64,000 nucleotides of DNA from Anisakis pegreffii (GCA_035041965.1 JAPYMA010002963.1:186001-250000); one strand, 5' to 3'. Shown: positions 51,965 to 64,000, counted from the stretch's first letter. Numbers and translations are program-made. The notes: a model not told the origin generated them from the sequence alone.

Positions 51965-54900
51965 ATTGTATAATACTTGGTACGAAAAGCAATATCTGAA
52001 AGCTGTTAAAGTGTGCACATGCCTTTAATGAAAGCGTTAAAATCCAACTTGTGATGGCTGTAAACATGAACGATAGCGTTATCTACTTTATTCACCTAAT
52101 CTGAGTTTTTATCAGACAAACAGCACAGAACCGGATTCCAGTCACTTACTTTCTAGCGTTGCACTGAATTGTCGGACTCAGAACGAAACAGTTTCAGATA
52201 CTCAAAAGGTGAAACAGATTTGGTAATTTCTAAGAATTTAGTATACAGGGTTTGTGTTTCTGCAGTTGGCCAATTATTTGTTTTGAAATAACAAAAAGAA
52301 ACATCTTTGCACAGACTTTGAGGTCTTTGATTGCTCATTCATTGCACGAAGCCGAAAAAATGCAGCCAACTTTGAGAACACTATTGAATTATAGGCAGTC
52401 GAATTGTTTGATTGAAGGCCTGTTGAATTGGACTTGGAATGAAGGATGATTGACTTAGAATGAGGTATGAATCGAAAGATGCGTTTAGGATTGCGATGCG
52501 TTTCTCAGTGTTTTGTTCAATCTGATTTTGCAAATTTTTTATGCATCATTTATTGGCCATGAACGCTTATCTTCGTTCAATTCTCCTAATGGAACTTCTG
52601 CACTACATTTGATTTAATAAACCCCTCAAACATCTCGAGGTGACTTACTCGATGAGGAAAAAAAATCAAATATTTGAAAAGCAATTGAAAAGGCATGATA
52701 AGAAGTGTTTCTAGCAAATTGTACACAATAAATCGATAACGGAAAACGCATCAGCGTGAGCGACTGTGAATTGGCTACTAATTCCTTAACTGAAAAAGAT
52801 AATTCGATTATCAATGTGTGAGTGTCATTTTCGCACGTATATTATTAAGTCATTGTTATTACATAGAAATGAAGCAACAAAAAAATCACAGCAATGAAAT
52901 AAATGCTCAATAATCTCGTCCCTATCGAATTCCTTCGTTAGCATCCCCATTGACATCATTTCGAAACATTCTCACCATTTTCCTTCGATAATAATTCAAC
53001 GCTATTATTATGATTATTACAGTCAACTAATTACCGGCAATTTTGAGAATTTTTTCCGAAAAAAACTTTTCCAATGTAATTGAATGTTTGAGATGTGAGA
53101 TCTTGAAATACATATGCATATAAGTTATCATTTATTCTCGACAATCAGATGATGTGTTGAAGAAACAAGAGCAACAGTATGAAAGGAATGCATATAATTG
53201 GTACCAATACCGCAATTACTGAATAAGCTTGACGAATAGTCAAAAGAATATCGGAGTAAATGAATTAAAAATGCATTGAACATCCGCAAACGAACATATA
53301 TACACATAACTCAACACAGCTGTTGCATTTGATACATATAAGAATCAAATGCAAGAATAGAAAAAATAAGAGCAATTTATTATCCACATATCAACCAGTC
53401 ATGCGAAAGTTTTTCTCACCTCTACACCTCAACGCTTTGGCATAAAAATCGCGATATGAATGGGCTTATGGTGACTAACAAATTATTGTTCAACTGAACA
53501 CCTGACCGTCAACTTTTCCGACTCTACATATTGGTCAATCAAATAAAAGATCAACTTTTTGAATTTATTTTGATTCATATAAGTTCGGTGATACTGTGAA
53601 CTTCAACGACAAAATTATCAAGCGCTTGCCTGCTGTTTTTTGGTTTTTTGAATCGGATTCAGCCGTTTAAGAGTAGTTGTGATCACCTAACATGGTAACT
53701 TATTGTTTCCATTCTTTGCATCAAAAAAACCTAAGAGCGGTGAAGCAGAATGATGTGTCTGGTATCCTTCAAATTGAATACAATTTGAAACTTGAAAAGG
53801 AATCATTTTGGAAAAGTGCTCACTTTCCAATTCCCGAAAGCAATATAACAAATGAAATTGAAACAGGATCCTGATGTTTATGTGGAAAAAATGATGACAG
53901 TTGAAGAGATGTTTAATCTCTCGTCAAAGATTTCACTTCAGAAGATAACTTATTGAATTTTCTCCCATCACTGAGCCGCATTTATTAAAGCCCGTCAGCG
54001 CGTTCATTGATGGAGCATTTATCATCTGCCAAATACCACAAAGAGTCGACTGACTTTGCTCAATCAAAGTTAAAATTGAATCTCAACAAATATTCCTCGC
54101 AATAGATTCAACGGAAACATATACTCCCTCTTCACAACCTTTTGAATTGTCACTCTTACTTAGAATGGCTGCATTGATGGTGATGCAATGAATTTTTAAT
54201 GCTCAGTATTCCATCAAAATTTTAATGTTCAGTCATAAATCTCATTACTCACCCTGATTTACCCGCTCTGAAAAAAACGATCAATTTATGAGGTGATGGA
54301 CTACCAGCTGTTTATTGCATGAACAGCAATTTTACTGTCCTGTTGATAGGCCTTTTAAGTGAACGAATCACAACTATGAGCTTTGGTCACGACGAATTGC
54401 ATTGATTGTCTCATTGCCTCATCTTCGATTCAACTGAACTCTCAGTCAGCAACTCAGAGATATTGTCGATGAAAATTTCAATCATGTGAATGAGCACCCA
54501 TTTTGGAGCATTCAAAAGTATTGAAATTACTGAGATATTTGTGAATTTTGAAGGCATTTTATGATCACATTCAAAAATGTGAGAGTGCATGAAAAGTCAC
54601 GGAGGCTTTATTGACCCGATGACTGATTGCTGGTGGTGAAATATTTGTTGCATACTTACATTCAGCAATCTGAGAGTGTCAATGTCACACGCTCAACGTC
54701 CACGAGCAGGCTTCTGCTAGGCTGACGTAATGTTTACTCGCATTCAAATTCTTGTAGCAAGGTTCGGGTGACATTTGAACGTGTCATTAGTTGCTATGGA
54801 CTCTAATGGACTGGATATTGTTCATGATCAAATAGCAGTGAGCATCCGGATACAATTCTATGACGTTTCATCGAATGACTGACTGTTTCCCTTGTTCATG

Positions 54901-54981
54901 ATGAGAATGGGGTTTTTAGTGTTTAGCGTCAACCGCATTTGCATTGTATGATTTTATTTAAATTTAAACATTTTTGAATAC

Positions 54982-55909
54982 TTATAGTAAATGGAACATT
55001 GCAATCACACATTGAAGTGTTGCATCAACAATGTTAGCAATAGTGATTACTGTAAAAAAAGGCGGATGAATTTGTATACACAGGAGAACATCTCGACAAA
55101 TTTGAGTGGGTTCAGTGTTTTGCTTGAGACTCTTAATGATACCTTCGAGTTCGACATCGATTATTTGTCTGTAAATTGGATCCAATAATTTATTGTCTGC
55201 TGCTGCTAGTGCATCACATAAATTTGCATCACATAAATCTGCATCACATAAATTTGCATCATATAGATCTGCATCACATAAATTGGCAGCTATACCGCAT
55301 ATCAAGAATTCTTCTTTTATTTCAGGCAACATAGTTATTATCTCATCACAGTGGTGATTGTTTGATGTGAAAATAAACAGTTTGACTAGGGTATGCAGTG
55401 GTGGTTGATCGCTTTTTGAATTGATGCTCACTGAATTTTGTTCTTTGAGAGGAGAACATTGAAAGTAAACAATGCCCTTAAAGTTGCTGTAATCATCTCG
55501 AAATTTTATTGCTAATGGATTGAATATAAAGAATTAATTCACATCTTGAAGCGATTTCTTCGATTCGGTTGCAAACTAAAAGCTTTGAGGTTTTCACATT
55601 GAGAGCAGACAGACAATTTCAACAGATCTATCTCCCTTGAATCAAACACAAACTGGTTTAAACTATAATCTGCTCTTTGCAAACAACACACGCTTAAAGA
55701 AATATTTCACAATGATGGATTCACCTTCTCCACATTGTTTTTGTGATCGGATAAAGACTGTTGAAGATTTGTTACAAATTTCTGGCACATTGCATCGTTT
55801 CCAATAAATTACTTTTAGAAACCTTTATGGGCTTTCGCCCAGGCTTGTAAACCGATGCACTTCTCACCGCTAGCACAATGATCAACCCAATAAACAAAAA
55901 CAGTTTCAT
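54982..55909 (-). CDS. Probable second saposin-like secreted protein, structure incomplete (possible pseudogene)
   Basis: From ATG at 55909 the minus strand encodes a signal peptide (MKLFLFIGLIIVLA). Close downstream, in another frame, MCQKFVTNLQQSL runs to a good donor after 55725 and aligns well with LCEDFFTNLLRAA of the neighbouring saposin gene. A downstream frame ending at 54982 contains LDPIYRQIIDVELEGIIKSL and EPTQICRDVLLC, the usual end of a saposin-B domain. I could not join these pieces with ordinary splice sites: the signal peptide and the MCQKF segment differ by one frame, and the downstream exon seems to begin in phase 1 while the upstream one ends in phase 0. Either a small exon is missing or the gene is broken. 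The downstream exon carries five in-frame 15-base repeats. Confidence 0.38.
55211..55285 (-). repeat. Five-copy 15-bp tandem repeat encoding a pentapeptide array
   Basis: Five head-to-tail 15-base units start at 55211, 55226, 55241, 55256 and 55271. In the minus-strand frame of the saposin-like exon each unit reads A-[ND]-L-[CY]-D, which superficially resembles pentapeptide-repeat proteins. Five units are too few for a folded pentapeptide helix, so a minisatellite expansion in or near an exon is the simpler reading. Confidence 0.85.
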
Positions 55910-57005
55910 TCTGACACGATCGCTCTTGTAGCGTCATCACAAATTCAAAAATTGTCGTTTGGTCGATTTCCTCGGAACAATTCAATCGTGATCAACATTC
56001 ATCACAAACATTCATCCATCGTAAAACATTCATCCATCAGAAGTCGATTAACTATATGTTGTCGCTTTTGGATTTTTTCCGGTTGATAAATGAAACCAGG
56101 TCATAATATAAGATTGCTTAAAGCAGAATATATGCAACCGTGAAGCAGTGACCGTAGATAAACATAAAGTCCATTTCGGTACATGAATCATTATAAGGAG
56201 AAGCATGACCGAAATTATCACAAAGTCGAGCAAATTAAGAACGAATATTGGAACGACGCTGAAAGCTGAAAGCTCCTCTGAAAGTGTACTTTTATACTGC
56301 CTTATTAAATGGATCATTAAAGCTACTCACAAAATGTACCGATGATACAATTAAATGACGAAATTAATTGGTCAAGTAATTTGACAGTAACAGAGAGACA
56401 AAAATGTATTATTTAGGTGGAGGCCGTTAAAGAAGTTCATCAATGTCCGATGGCTTTCACATTTGAGACGTTATTTTGTTTTTTCTTGTTTTTTTGCCAT
56501 TCGATGGCATTCGATTGTTTTTTGTGTTTGACTTACTTAATTTTCTTGAGGTTGATTTCATTTGGCTGAAAACGCAACATAATAAGCAACATTGAAATGC
56601 TTGACATGTTGTGCTGGTTTGACACTGAATTACTTACTCTTCGTGACAACTCGTCAACACTTCTTTCGCTTTTCTGAATGCTCAGAATTTATTCACTCTT
56701 TCCGCAGAGTCAACTCTTTAAAAGCAATACATGATGCTAATAATTGAATTTTCGTAATAAGATTCGATTTAAGAGTTTGACTACTTGACATTTGAACATT
56801 TCCATGTTACGCTCTCCGAACTTCTATTATTTGATCTCGTTTCGTCGAGCATGTCGATAATCTTCAAGTGCTTTCGACGACTCACTAGTTCCTTGTTGGG
56901 ATTTTCATACAAATGATTGTATCGATAAACATACCTCTTTGAGGTTCACACAAACAGTTAATTTTATCTTATGCTGTATCACCATGAATCAAGAATAGAT
57001 GAGCA

Positions 57006-57011
57006 TTTATT
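57006..57011 (-). other. Candidate polyadenylation signal of the saposin-like gene
   Basis: TTTATT on the plus strand, so AATAAA on the minus strand, about 275 bases after the stop of the saposin-like gene. Confidence 0.4.
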
Positions 57012-57282
57012 GAAATATATCACAAAGGAATAAAACGTATAAATTTATGCTGATGATTAGACGACGAGCATTCTATATATGAACACCAGACTAAACGTAA
57101 GGATCGGATTCTTTTCGATGAACCAATAGAATGAACAACAGTACTTCACTCAGAAAGCTTAGTTGTGCTATTATCACCTACCATATCTTTGTGTCAATGA
57201 TTCACTAATTCAAATCCCCTCAATGTCAACCATACCAAAAACATCATCGAGCTGTACCGTCCAATCATCAGCATTCTAGGAA

Positions 57283-57968
57283 TCAGCACACTTCCAGTGA
57301 ATAACAAATATCAATTGGTGTGAAGTCATTCTCAAACTCGCCGAGAAGTGACTCGATTTCCATTGTCGTGAAGTCCAGACAAGTCGGATAGAGGAATGGA
57401 TCATTGTTCGAGAGCAATTCACAAGATCGCTCTAAACTCTGAAAAACAAACAAGAAATATTTACTTCACAAAGTTACCACGCAAATATTTACGTTCGCAC
57501 GTAACGCGAACTTTTTCTGAAGATAATTGTTAAAAGTTGATTCGTTTGTTGAAAGTTCTTTGAAATACGATCAGAATAACAGTTAAAAATTCGATGTGTA
57601 TCGTTCATCACCGAACAGCATTTGTCTTGAATGGCTGCACATCAGAGTGGCAACTCTCGAAAAAAAAACTCCAAGTTTCTGGAGTGCACTGAAGATGGTT
57701 TTCTATTTGATCGACAATTCGATTTAACGTAGCAATTGAACGACCACCTGAATTGAACAACTACCTGAAGAGACGATTCTTGGTTCCTACGAGCGGCTCT
57801 CAACAGATTTGTGAAGAAGTCTTCACATAACCTGCAAAAAAGATCGACGGGTAGTGGTCGTGCATTTTTCCATTTAAGGATCTCTTGAGAATTTTGTACA
57901 GCCCAGTGGTCGATTTTTGCATCGATGCAAAGCGCAACACAAATTCCCAGAAACAAAGATCGTCGCAT
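57283..57968 (-). CDS. Secreted saposin-B-like protein (119 aa)
   Basis: Two exons, 57968-57765 and 57438-57283, join in phase 0. Residues 1-18 form a signal peptide (MRRSLFLGICVALCIDA). Six cysteines follow at 45, 48, 74, 88, 113 and 119, with the order C-x2-C ... C ... C ... C-x5-C and hydrophobic helix faces between them (FFTNLL, MEIESLL). DFTPIDIC near the end is the classic last-helix motif of SapB domains. The chain stops at its sixth cysteine, so it is a single-domain protein, as in nematode spp/caenopore genes. SapB proteins bind or disrupt lipid membranes; in nematodes some act in gut defence and digestion. That role is inferred from family only. The sequence AAATTTGCAG directly precedes the ATG and could be a trans-splice or 5' UTR acceptor. 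A related, less clear locus lies downstream at 55-56 kb. Confidence 0.75.
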
Positions 57969-58620
57969 CTGCAAATTTATCACATCAAACAACGCATTTC
58001 TTATGCATCCAACTCATGCAAAAATACAAACGAACGAATTCACTCACCATCAGTGAAATATGAACAAATTTCCACCAAACTTGATGACGACTGGATGAAG
58101 GCGATAGCACGAAGATAAATGTAACACTCACAATAAGCAAAGCAAATCGTCCGTCGTAAATTATTCCCGTCGCATATGTTTAATAGACAAATGATTACTC
58201 AGTTTGCATGAATAATTTAACACAGCGACAGTTTGTCTAGGTTCACAACAAAAACAACAAAATAAGCTGTGAAAGCTAGACACTCAAGTATTCAGTTGTA
58301 TGAGTATAGCCGATGTATTGTACAATCATCAAAACTGGAAAACTTGATAAAATGAACATTTGCTGTAGAGTAAACTGCTCATTCGTAAATTTGATGTTTT
58401 TCGATCAATCAAACTATCAAATTGTTGCGATTGATCCGTAGAATGATCTCGTTGCATTTTCATTCGACTCACACACCACAAAATAGTGTTGTCTGTGTGC
58501 ACACACTAGGATTTGCATGTCGCAAATCATTTGCATAATACGAAAACCTGATGTTTGTATGGCATGCATGCCAATCGTGTCTGAGCAGTGCTGAAACTGA
58601 AAATTTAGCATTTTTTAACT

Positions 58621-59362
58621 CTAGTTAACTTCCACTTCTTTACAAGTACAAGTTTTCATGACTTGAGACCGACTACTCGAAGATACTGACTGAACAGATT
58701 TTTGGATCAAAAGTTTTCTAAGCCGGTTTTCCTCACGCCAAATATTCAGTTCAAAAGCCTGAGAATTCTCAAACACTGAACGGAAGTGAGAAAAATGGAA
58801 TGGAAAGCAGATATCCATAAGCGAAAACAAAACTTGAAATACCATCACAGTCTAACCTCTTTCATCCCGCTTCGTACAATGGACTCTGGGCCAACAACGC
58901 AGTATTCCTAAAAAAATTCCGCAAATTAATATTCATTACTCGTCGCCAACAAAACTGATCAGCAAACATTACAGAAGGAGTGTACGATCTTTAAGAATGG
59001 CTCATTGTTATGTCGTCCACTGGTTGCATGATAAGAGATGAAAAAGAAGTATACCTTTAAATTCTTGTAATTCACTTCAGTGGATATTTCCCTCTGTCGC
59101 CGTTTCGAACTTCTTCGCCCCATCTAGACAGCTGGCTGAAATATCTGCATAGACTCTCACTTACAGGTTGCTGCGACAGTCTTGATGTTTTCTTGCGTCC
59201 CACCAGATTTATGCTGTGAACTGATGCTCGAGGTGAGGCGAACGAAATAAATAATGTGTTCTGTCTTGCTGAACAAAACAATGTGAAGGATTTGGATAAG
59301 AACAGCAGTAGAAATGCAACAATATTGGTAAAAATAGTAAAGTCATTTGGACGGTCGTTCAT
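58621..59362 (-). CDS. Unrecognised secreted-protein candidate with a dibasic stretch (151 aa)
   Basis: Four exons, 59362-59165, 59123-59055, 58907-58857 and 58758-58621, join in phase 0 throughout. The first intron is only 41 bases but has a strong donor, GTAAGTGAG. The N-terminus has a hydrophobic core (TNIVAFLLLFLSKSF) like a signal peptide or anchor. It is followed by a basic region (GRKKTSRL, then MGRRSSKRRQR) that could be a prohormone-convertase site. The C-terminal half reads EYCVVGPESIVRSGMKE, AFELNIWREENRLRKLL, a serine run, and CTCKEVEVN at the end. I do not recognise the family. It could be a secreted ligand precursor or a rapidly evolving effector. The exons are short, so part of this model may be chance; the uninterrupted in-phase joining of four exons is the main support. 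It lies 650 bases upstream of the saposin-like gene on the same strand. Confidence 0.45.
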
Positions 59363-61095
59363 TTTAACAGTAATGTCGGCAAAAAGGCACTGACGTTTGA
59401 GTTTCAAACGCGATAAATAAATTGACTGAGCTGTTGGATGTATACTGAAGCTTAAAACGTACTAACGTATTATTTCATCACATCACTCTATCCGGTGTGT
59501 CATGCTCGGGTTAACAAAATACTATCGTTTGAAAAATGGGTGACAACGGATAGTGACTATTTGATAACATCCGCGTATTCTTATGATCGCATGTTTTTCT
59601 ATTTAAACAATTTCTGCATAATAATCGAACGGTTTCTTAAGGAGAACATAACTCAAAATGGAACGCTAAACTTGTCTTTATTAGAATCCCGGGATGGAAC
59701 AGGAAAAAAGCCACATCGAAATCATCGAATTAGCCAAGGAATTTTCCATACAGAAATGTCTTATATTACCATTCTCGGAATATATCTTAATTCATGTAGT
59801 CATTTTCTGCAAGTAAGCCTGTCAGTATAAGGAAAAGAAACGCTGTAGGCAAAAGGTTTGTCAGAAGGAAGCCAACCTCGGCTCCTAGACATATACCTTT
59901 GAGAGTCCGCCTTATTCCCTAACGTTTATTAGACTTTTGTTCGCATTCACAATGCTGGTTTTTATGAGTGTGCTATTCTGCAATTTCAGTAGTGTCAATT
60001 TTTCAACATAACAGTAAGTGGAGTCTTTTAAAACATTGCACTCAGCAACGAAGCATGCCTTACGCGGTTTGCTTCTCCAATAATATTGCGCACTCCCTAC
60101 ACAGTCTCTCAGATTCACTTATATGTTTGTAAACAATCGCCTAATCGTGCAGTACAGATGCACGTATGATCCCGTTCCAAGATTTACGGAATGATTTCTC
60201 GATGTTTTAATAACATTCACGCTACAGGTGGATAACCGACAGGTCTTTTCCGATGGCCACCTTCCTTGCAGTCTAGCAGTGACTACTAACCCGACTTCAG
60301 TTTACCCAACGTCAATTTCCAGAAAGTGATAATCTACTTGGCCTCATAAGCCACATCACTGAACTATCATTTATATGTTGACGAATAAGGAAACACTGCC
60401 CATAACAAACACCTATAGACAGTTAGTTCATCGTGATACATTGACTTGATGATATTTTGTTATCCACCAACTTTTTGAGTTTGTTATCCATCAATTTTTA
60501 TCTCAAGTTGGTAGAGTTCATGTTCACAGCGTGTAGCGATGAAACTTATGGGTGTGTGTGTGTGCAAATAAAAACAAAACAATTAATTTTGATTTTTTTA
60601 TTCGTGGCAGCAGCACATTTAACGTTGTTTATATGGCTAAAGAGAATAAAACAGAACGAGCCAACTACACGAAGTCATTAAGATTAGCAACAGAACGGAA
60701 GAGAATCGATAAATAAAACAATGAACGAACATCCAAAAAAACCAATCCCTCTTTAAGATTATTACAAACATTCAACACAGTACGCAATTAAACATCAACG
60801 AACGAGTTATGAAACGACTCATTACGAACCAACTGCAACAGAAAAAAGGGATACGAAATTAATGGATAGGCCATCCAAATAGACGCCTATAGAGAGGAAA
60901 GGAAGAATGAATAAAGGACAACGCTGTGACTGAGCTTGAATGAATGTTCAATCTAAAAAAGAGAAAAGCATTATGGATGAAACTGATGATAATGAAAACT
61001 TTTATGAGAAGAATAATAGACGGATGGATGTTGGTGATGTGATTATTGGAGCAAAAATATGAAATGAAAATGTCGAAAATACGAAACACAAAACA
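59363..61095. other. Intergenic, no gene seen
   Basis: A plus-strand frame of 111 codons at 59495-59830 has no recognised domain and no flanking splice logic. A short GT run occurs near 60552. From about 60.7 kb the plus strand becomes strongly A-rich. Confidence 0.45.
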
Positions 61096-61492
61096 TCACA
61101 ACAACGACAGAACATGACCTACGAAGAGACAAAACTCGTGGAGAACATCTTCGGATGCAGCAAACTGCAATGCAATGACAATCCATAGAAGAATTGCAGC
61201 AATCAATGCAGATTTCGAACACCTCTGATGCATATTATAGAAGTTGTGCACTGTTTCAGTAAGCTTAAAGTAAATAATGCTAGAGTGAATAATAAAAACG
61301 TAATGCTAACAGCAATCACAACCAATAAAAAGTTGCAGTAATTTTTGCCCAGAAAAGAACCTGTTGAAACGTTTGCTAATAGATAATTTCGCTGATCGTT
61401 GATAATGATTATTAGTATTGCTATTATAGAAGACCATAATGGTACGTATTCGATCAACGATTCATTTGTAGAATTGCTTGAAGAATACTCGA
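61096..61492 (-). CDS. Possible exons of a multi-pass membrane protein
   Basis: From an acceptor-like ACAAG at 61493 the minus strand reads polar, N-glycosylation-like sequence (SSSNSTNES), then two hydrophobic spans (PLWSSIIAILIIII and FLLVVIAVSITFLLFTLALF). A different frame just downstream gives a further hydrophobic span (ALIAAILLWIVIALQF) and stops at 61096. The two frames would need a small intron between them, which I could not place confidently. T-rich DNA yields hydrophobic frames by chance, so this is weak. Confidence 0.28.
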
Positions 61493-63551
61493 CTTGTAAT
61501 TATCTGTCGGATTGAAAGGGTGATACTACAAAACATTATGAATAAACGTTAAAACGAACAAGATGAATTCAAGAAAATGACGAATACTAAAAGCAATGAA
61601 ATGGTACGGACGACGCTAATCGCCAGAAACAATGAAATGAATGAAGCAAGATGTTTACGTAACATTATGTTATGAATAAATTTTGCTTACAGACCACCAC
61701 CACCACCATCACAACAACAAAAATATTAATCTTAAAAATAATAATCTTACTACTAATGTTGAAGATAAACGAATAAAACGATGTTCTTGATATGAAATTG
61801 TAACCGATTCAAATGAACCAACAAAATAAATAGATTACTGTAAGGATGCAGATAATATATGCGCATCAAATATTGAAATAGAAGTTGCATTAACAAGCAT
61901 GACAACAACAAAACAACGAACTAGATGGCGTCGTTTTGCAGAGAATGAATCATTCAGACAATAATGCAACGATCAGACGTGAGAATACGTTCCAAACGGA
62001 TTGATGCTGACGGATTTCCATAGAATATCACGAAGATAATCGGCGTAATTCATCCCGTTCTCATATATATTTGAACAACAATACAATTGATCAGTGATGA
62101 TACGCTTTAGGTTAATCATACGAAATATCAGACTACAATAAATATCTTCTCATTTTTGAATCAAATTCGTTCGATTACAATTGAAAAGGAATGAATATGA
62201 GAGCACGGTTCGTATAAGGAAGAAGATAAATTGTAGTAAATAAACCTCTTTGAACTGGATCTTGTAAACGGATCGAATGAACAACACATATAAAGTTGTA
62301 TATAGACATTGATGCAGAATGGTGTCTTCATAAACTTAAGTATCTTATCAGTTGATTAACGATGATTGATTTGTCAAGACCTCTCTGTCAAATAGCAACA
62401 CGTCAAGTTCCGGTATTCTCATACTAAAATTAAACATTCATGCCAAAAATAGCACGTACTGCCAATCAAGCCAGAGCGCCCAAAACTATTGTTACTACTA
62501 CAATATCAACAAGTCCAAAACAAGCAGCAAATCTGGGCTTTGTGAATTTCAACTCGACTGAAAGATCGTAAATTGAATGTAATACCGGAACTCGTCAATG
62601 CTACCACAGGAGAATACAATGATAGTAGCTGAATTGATGAAATGTTTCGAACAGATTATTGAGTAAAAGAAATGAATATTTGATGTGTTATTGTAGCCAA
62701 CGAACTGAGAATAACACCTCTCAGAGTGCAATCAATTCCTTCAAGTGGATACGTAAACGATACAATTAATAAAGACTGATAATAATCCAAATAAAATTCT
62801 ATGGAGATAACAACGATTCGAGATGAAAGTTGCTACAATCAAACTCGAACATACTTGATCGAAATTAAATGAAAATTAGAGTAGAATGCATACATTCATG
62901 TGTTATAATGTATATGAGAAGGGAGACAATTTTAGAAATAACAATTATCGTTTAAAGAATTTAAATATTAACGATGATAGAAAACGTTGGATTTAGTTTT
63001 ATTGGATGACTATCACCACCGAAAATTGGGAAAATGTGCAACAAAATAATGATGGCAATAGTCTTACTATTAGCAGCCAACAAAACACTACTTCGTGATG
63101 ATATTTTCTTGATGATACAAAACCAAAAACAATGAAGGAGAACTTATTCGGGAGATTTTTGGAGAGATTTTAACGCATAAAAGAGGACGATAATACAAAG
63201 AAAAATGCTGACAGTAAACGATAGCAATATTGTGGGCGATGAATGCTGACAATGACTTATTGAAGAACTAACACCAGATCATAATGACACACAGTTGATT
63301 GAATGGACAGGATTTGACAATAACGATGAAACAACTGCACACGAGCATTTTTTAAATGTGAGCGTCATAAACGCTACGTAATAAAAATCTTTAAAAACAA
63401 TTAACAATATACAATACAAATAATAACTTAGATGAAAACGAACATTCCAAACAACGACTGAATGAAATCAGTGATACTCAGTCTCTCGTTCGCTTGACAT
63501 TTTCTAACAAATTTAACGAAAATTTGCATTCATAGTTCGAGTGCAGTCTAC
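61493..63551. other. A-rich plus strand, no gene seen
   Basis: The plus strand is dominated by A with many AAC, GAA and ATA words, including CCACCACCACCACCATCACAACAAC near 61694. No exon is supported. It may be a long intron or UTR of the minus-strand candidate exons on either side. Confidence 0.4.
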
Positions 63552-63691
63552 CCGTCAACAGCAAGCATATTTTCGTGTTTTTTAAGAAATGCTAGAATCT
63601 GAATAAGTGTCAACAAAACGAGATATCCGTCTGTTCCGTGGAACATTCGTTTCCCAGTATCACCTTCAAATGATTGTTTCTCTACGTCTGA
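63552..63691 (-). CDS. Possible internal exon of a gene running off the right edge
   Basis: An AAATTTCAG acceptor precedes 46 open codons (SDVEKQSFEGDTGKRMF, then GTDGYLVLLTLIQILAFL) and a GTAGAC donor-like site. The hydrophobic span could be a membrane segment. No family is recognised. If real, the gene begins beyond base 64000 and may include the membrane-like exons at 61.1-61.5 kb. Confidence 0.3.
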
Positions 63692-64000
63692 CTGAAATTT
63701 ATGCGGAAACGTCAACTGATTGATGCAAACAATAGTAATCGAAACTGCACAATTCAATATCATAGCATATCAAGTTACAGATGCACAGCAACGACTACTG
63801 ATTCCATCTACATTGCTATAAATCAGTCACCAAACAGCCACTGATTATAACGAAACATCATAATCAGCGCCGCATACGACCAGAAACAATCACTTGAGTT
63901 TAAATTTTACACAAATCACATGACCGCTTCTAATGATGCTCTATTTTCTTATCTGCAACAGACTCTCAAATTGAGTTGATCACATCTGAGTGAACTTTTC

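Larger units (their letters stand above)
46631..54981. other. Long intergenic region with dispersed repeats
   Basis: No gene is supported across this 8.3 kb on either strand. Open frames of 60-86 codons lack recognisable domains and splice partners. It contains a two-copy direct repeat at 49649-49755 and two opposite-facing copies of a dispersed element near 50546-50624 and 51659-51950. Part may be promoter or 5' UTR of the K+ channel, whose first exon is at its left edge. Confidence 0.5.

Noticed and set aside
55211..55285. True pentapeptide-repeat protein
   Set aside because: Only five units, produced by an obvious 15-bp minisatellite, without the flanking capping sequence or length of that family.
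59495..59830. 111-codon plus-strand ORF
   Set aside because: No domain, no ATG-anchored signal peptide and no splice partners.
1..64000. CRISPR array, prokaryotic operons, insertion sequences or viral genes
   Set aside because: No regular spaced repeats, Shine-Dalgarno-led ORFs, transposase or viral protein signatures are present; the gene structure is eukaryotic throughout.

Overview
This is a eukaryotic, AT-rich, intron-rich window, and its gene content is that of a nematode. There is no prokaryotic signal: coding sequence comes in 24-300 nt exons with GT..TTTCAG-type introns, and several exon sets join in phase into recognisable animal proteins. The long single-frame ORFs in the first 10 kb and in 47-54 kb carry no recognisable domain. 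The nematode assignment rests on a ZIG-8-type two-Ig neural surface protein and a cuticlin-type protein with a von Willebrand A (vWA) plus zona pellucida (ZP) layout, as in CUT-6. I cannot name the species.

Layout. 1-10.2 kb: no supported exon; either upstream intergenic DNA or 5' introns of the first gene. 10.2-17.5 kb (+): zig-8-like gene, six exons, two Ig domains and a hydrophobic C-terminus. 21.0-27.2 kb (+): complete 18-exon vWA-ZP matrix protein of about 806 aa. 31.9-34.2 kb (+): complete six-exon tetraspanin of 229 aa. 35.7-46.3 kb (-): voltage-gated K+ channel rebuilt from twelve exons (T1, S1-S6, pore), convergent with the tetraspanin. 46.3-55 kb: mostly intergenic, with a foldback repeat and two copies of a dispersed element, one flanked by a 14-bp target duplication. 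55-59.4 kb (-): small secreted-protein genes: one clear saposin-like protein, a probable second saposin-like locus carrying a 15-bp tandem repeat, and an unrecognised candidate with a dibasic stretch. 60.5-64 kb: A-rich plus strand with weak minus-strand exons that could belong to a multi-pass membrane protein running off the window.

The named genes look unrelated in pathway: neuronal adhesion, cuticle matrix, membrane organiser and excitability. Only the 55-59 kb group looks like a local family cluster. The most unusual points are the K+ channel (second proline of the S6 PxP motif replaced, a 24-nt microexon inside the pore helix, a truncated duplicate of its S1 exon, one unresolved junction before S6), a GC-AG intron inside the vWA domain, and the dispersed element with its direct repeat. 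All gene models were spliced by eye and need transcript support.
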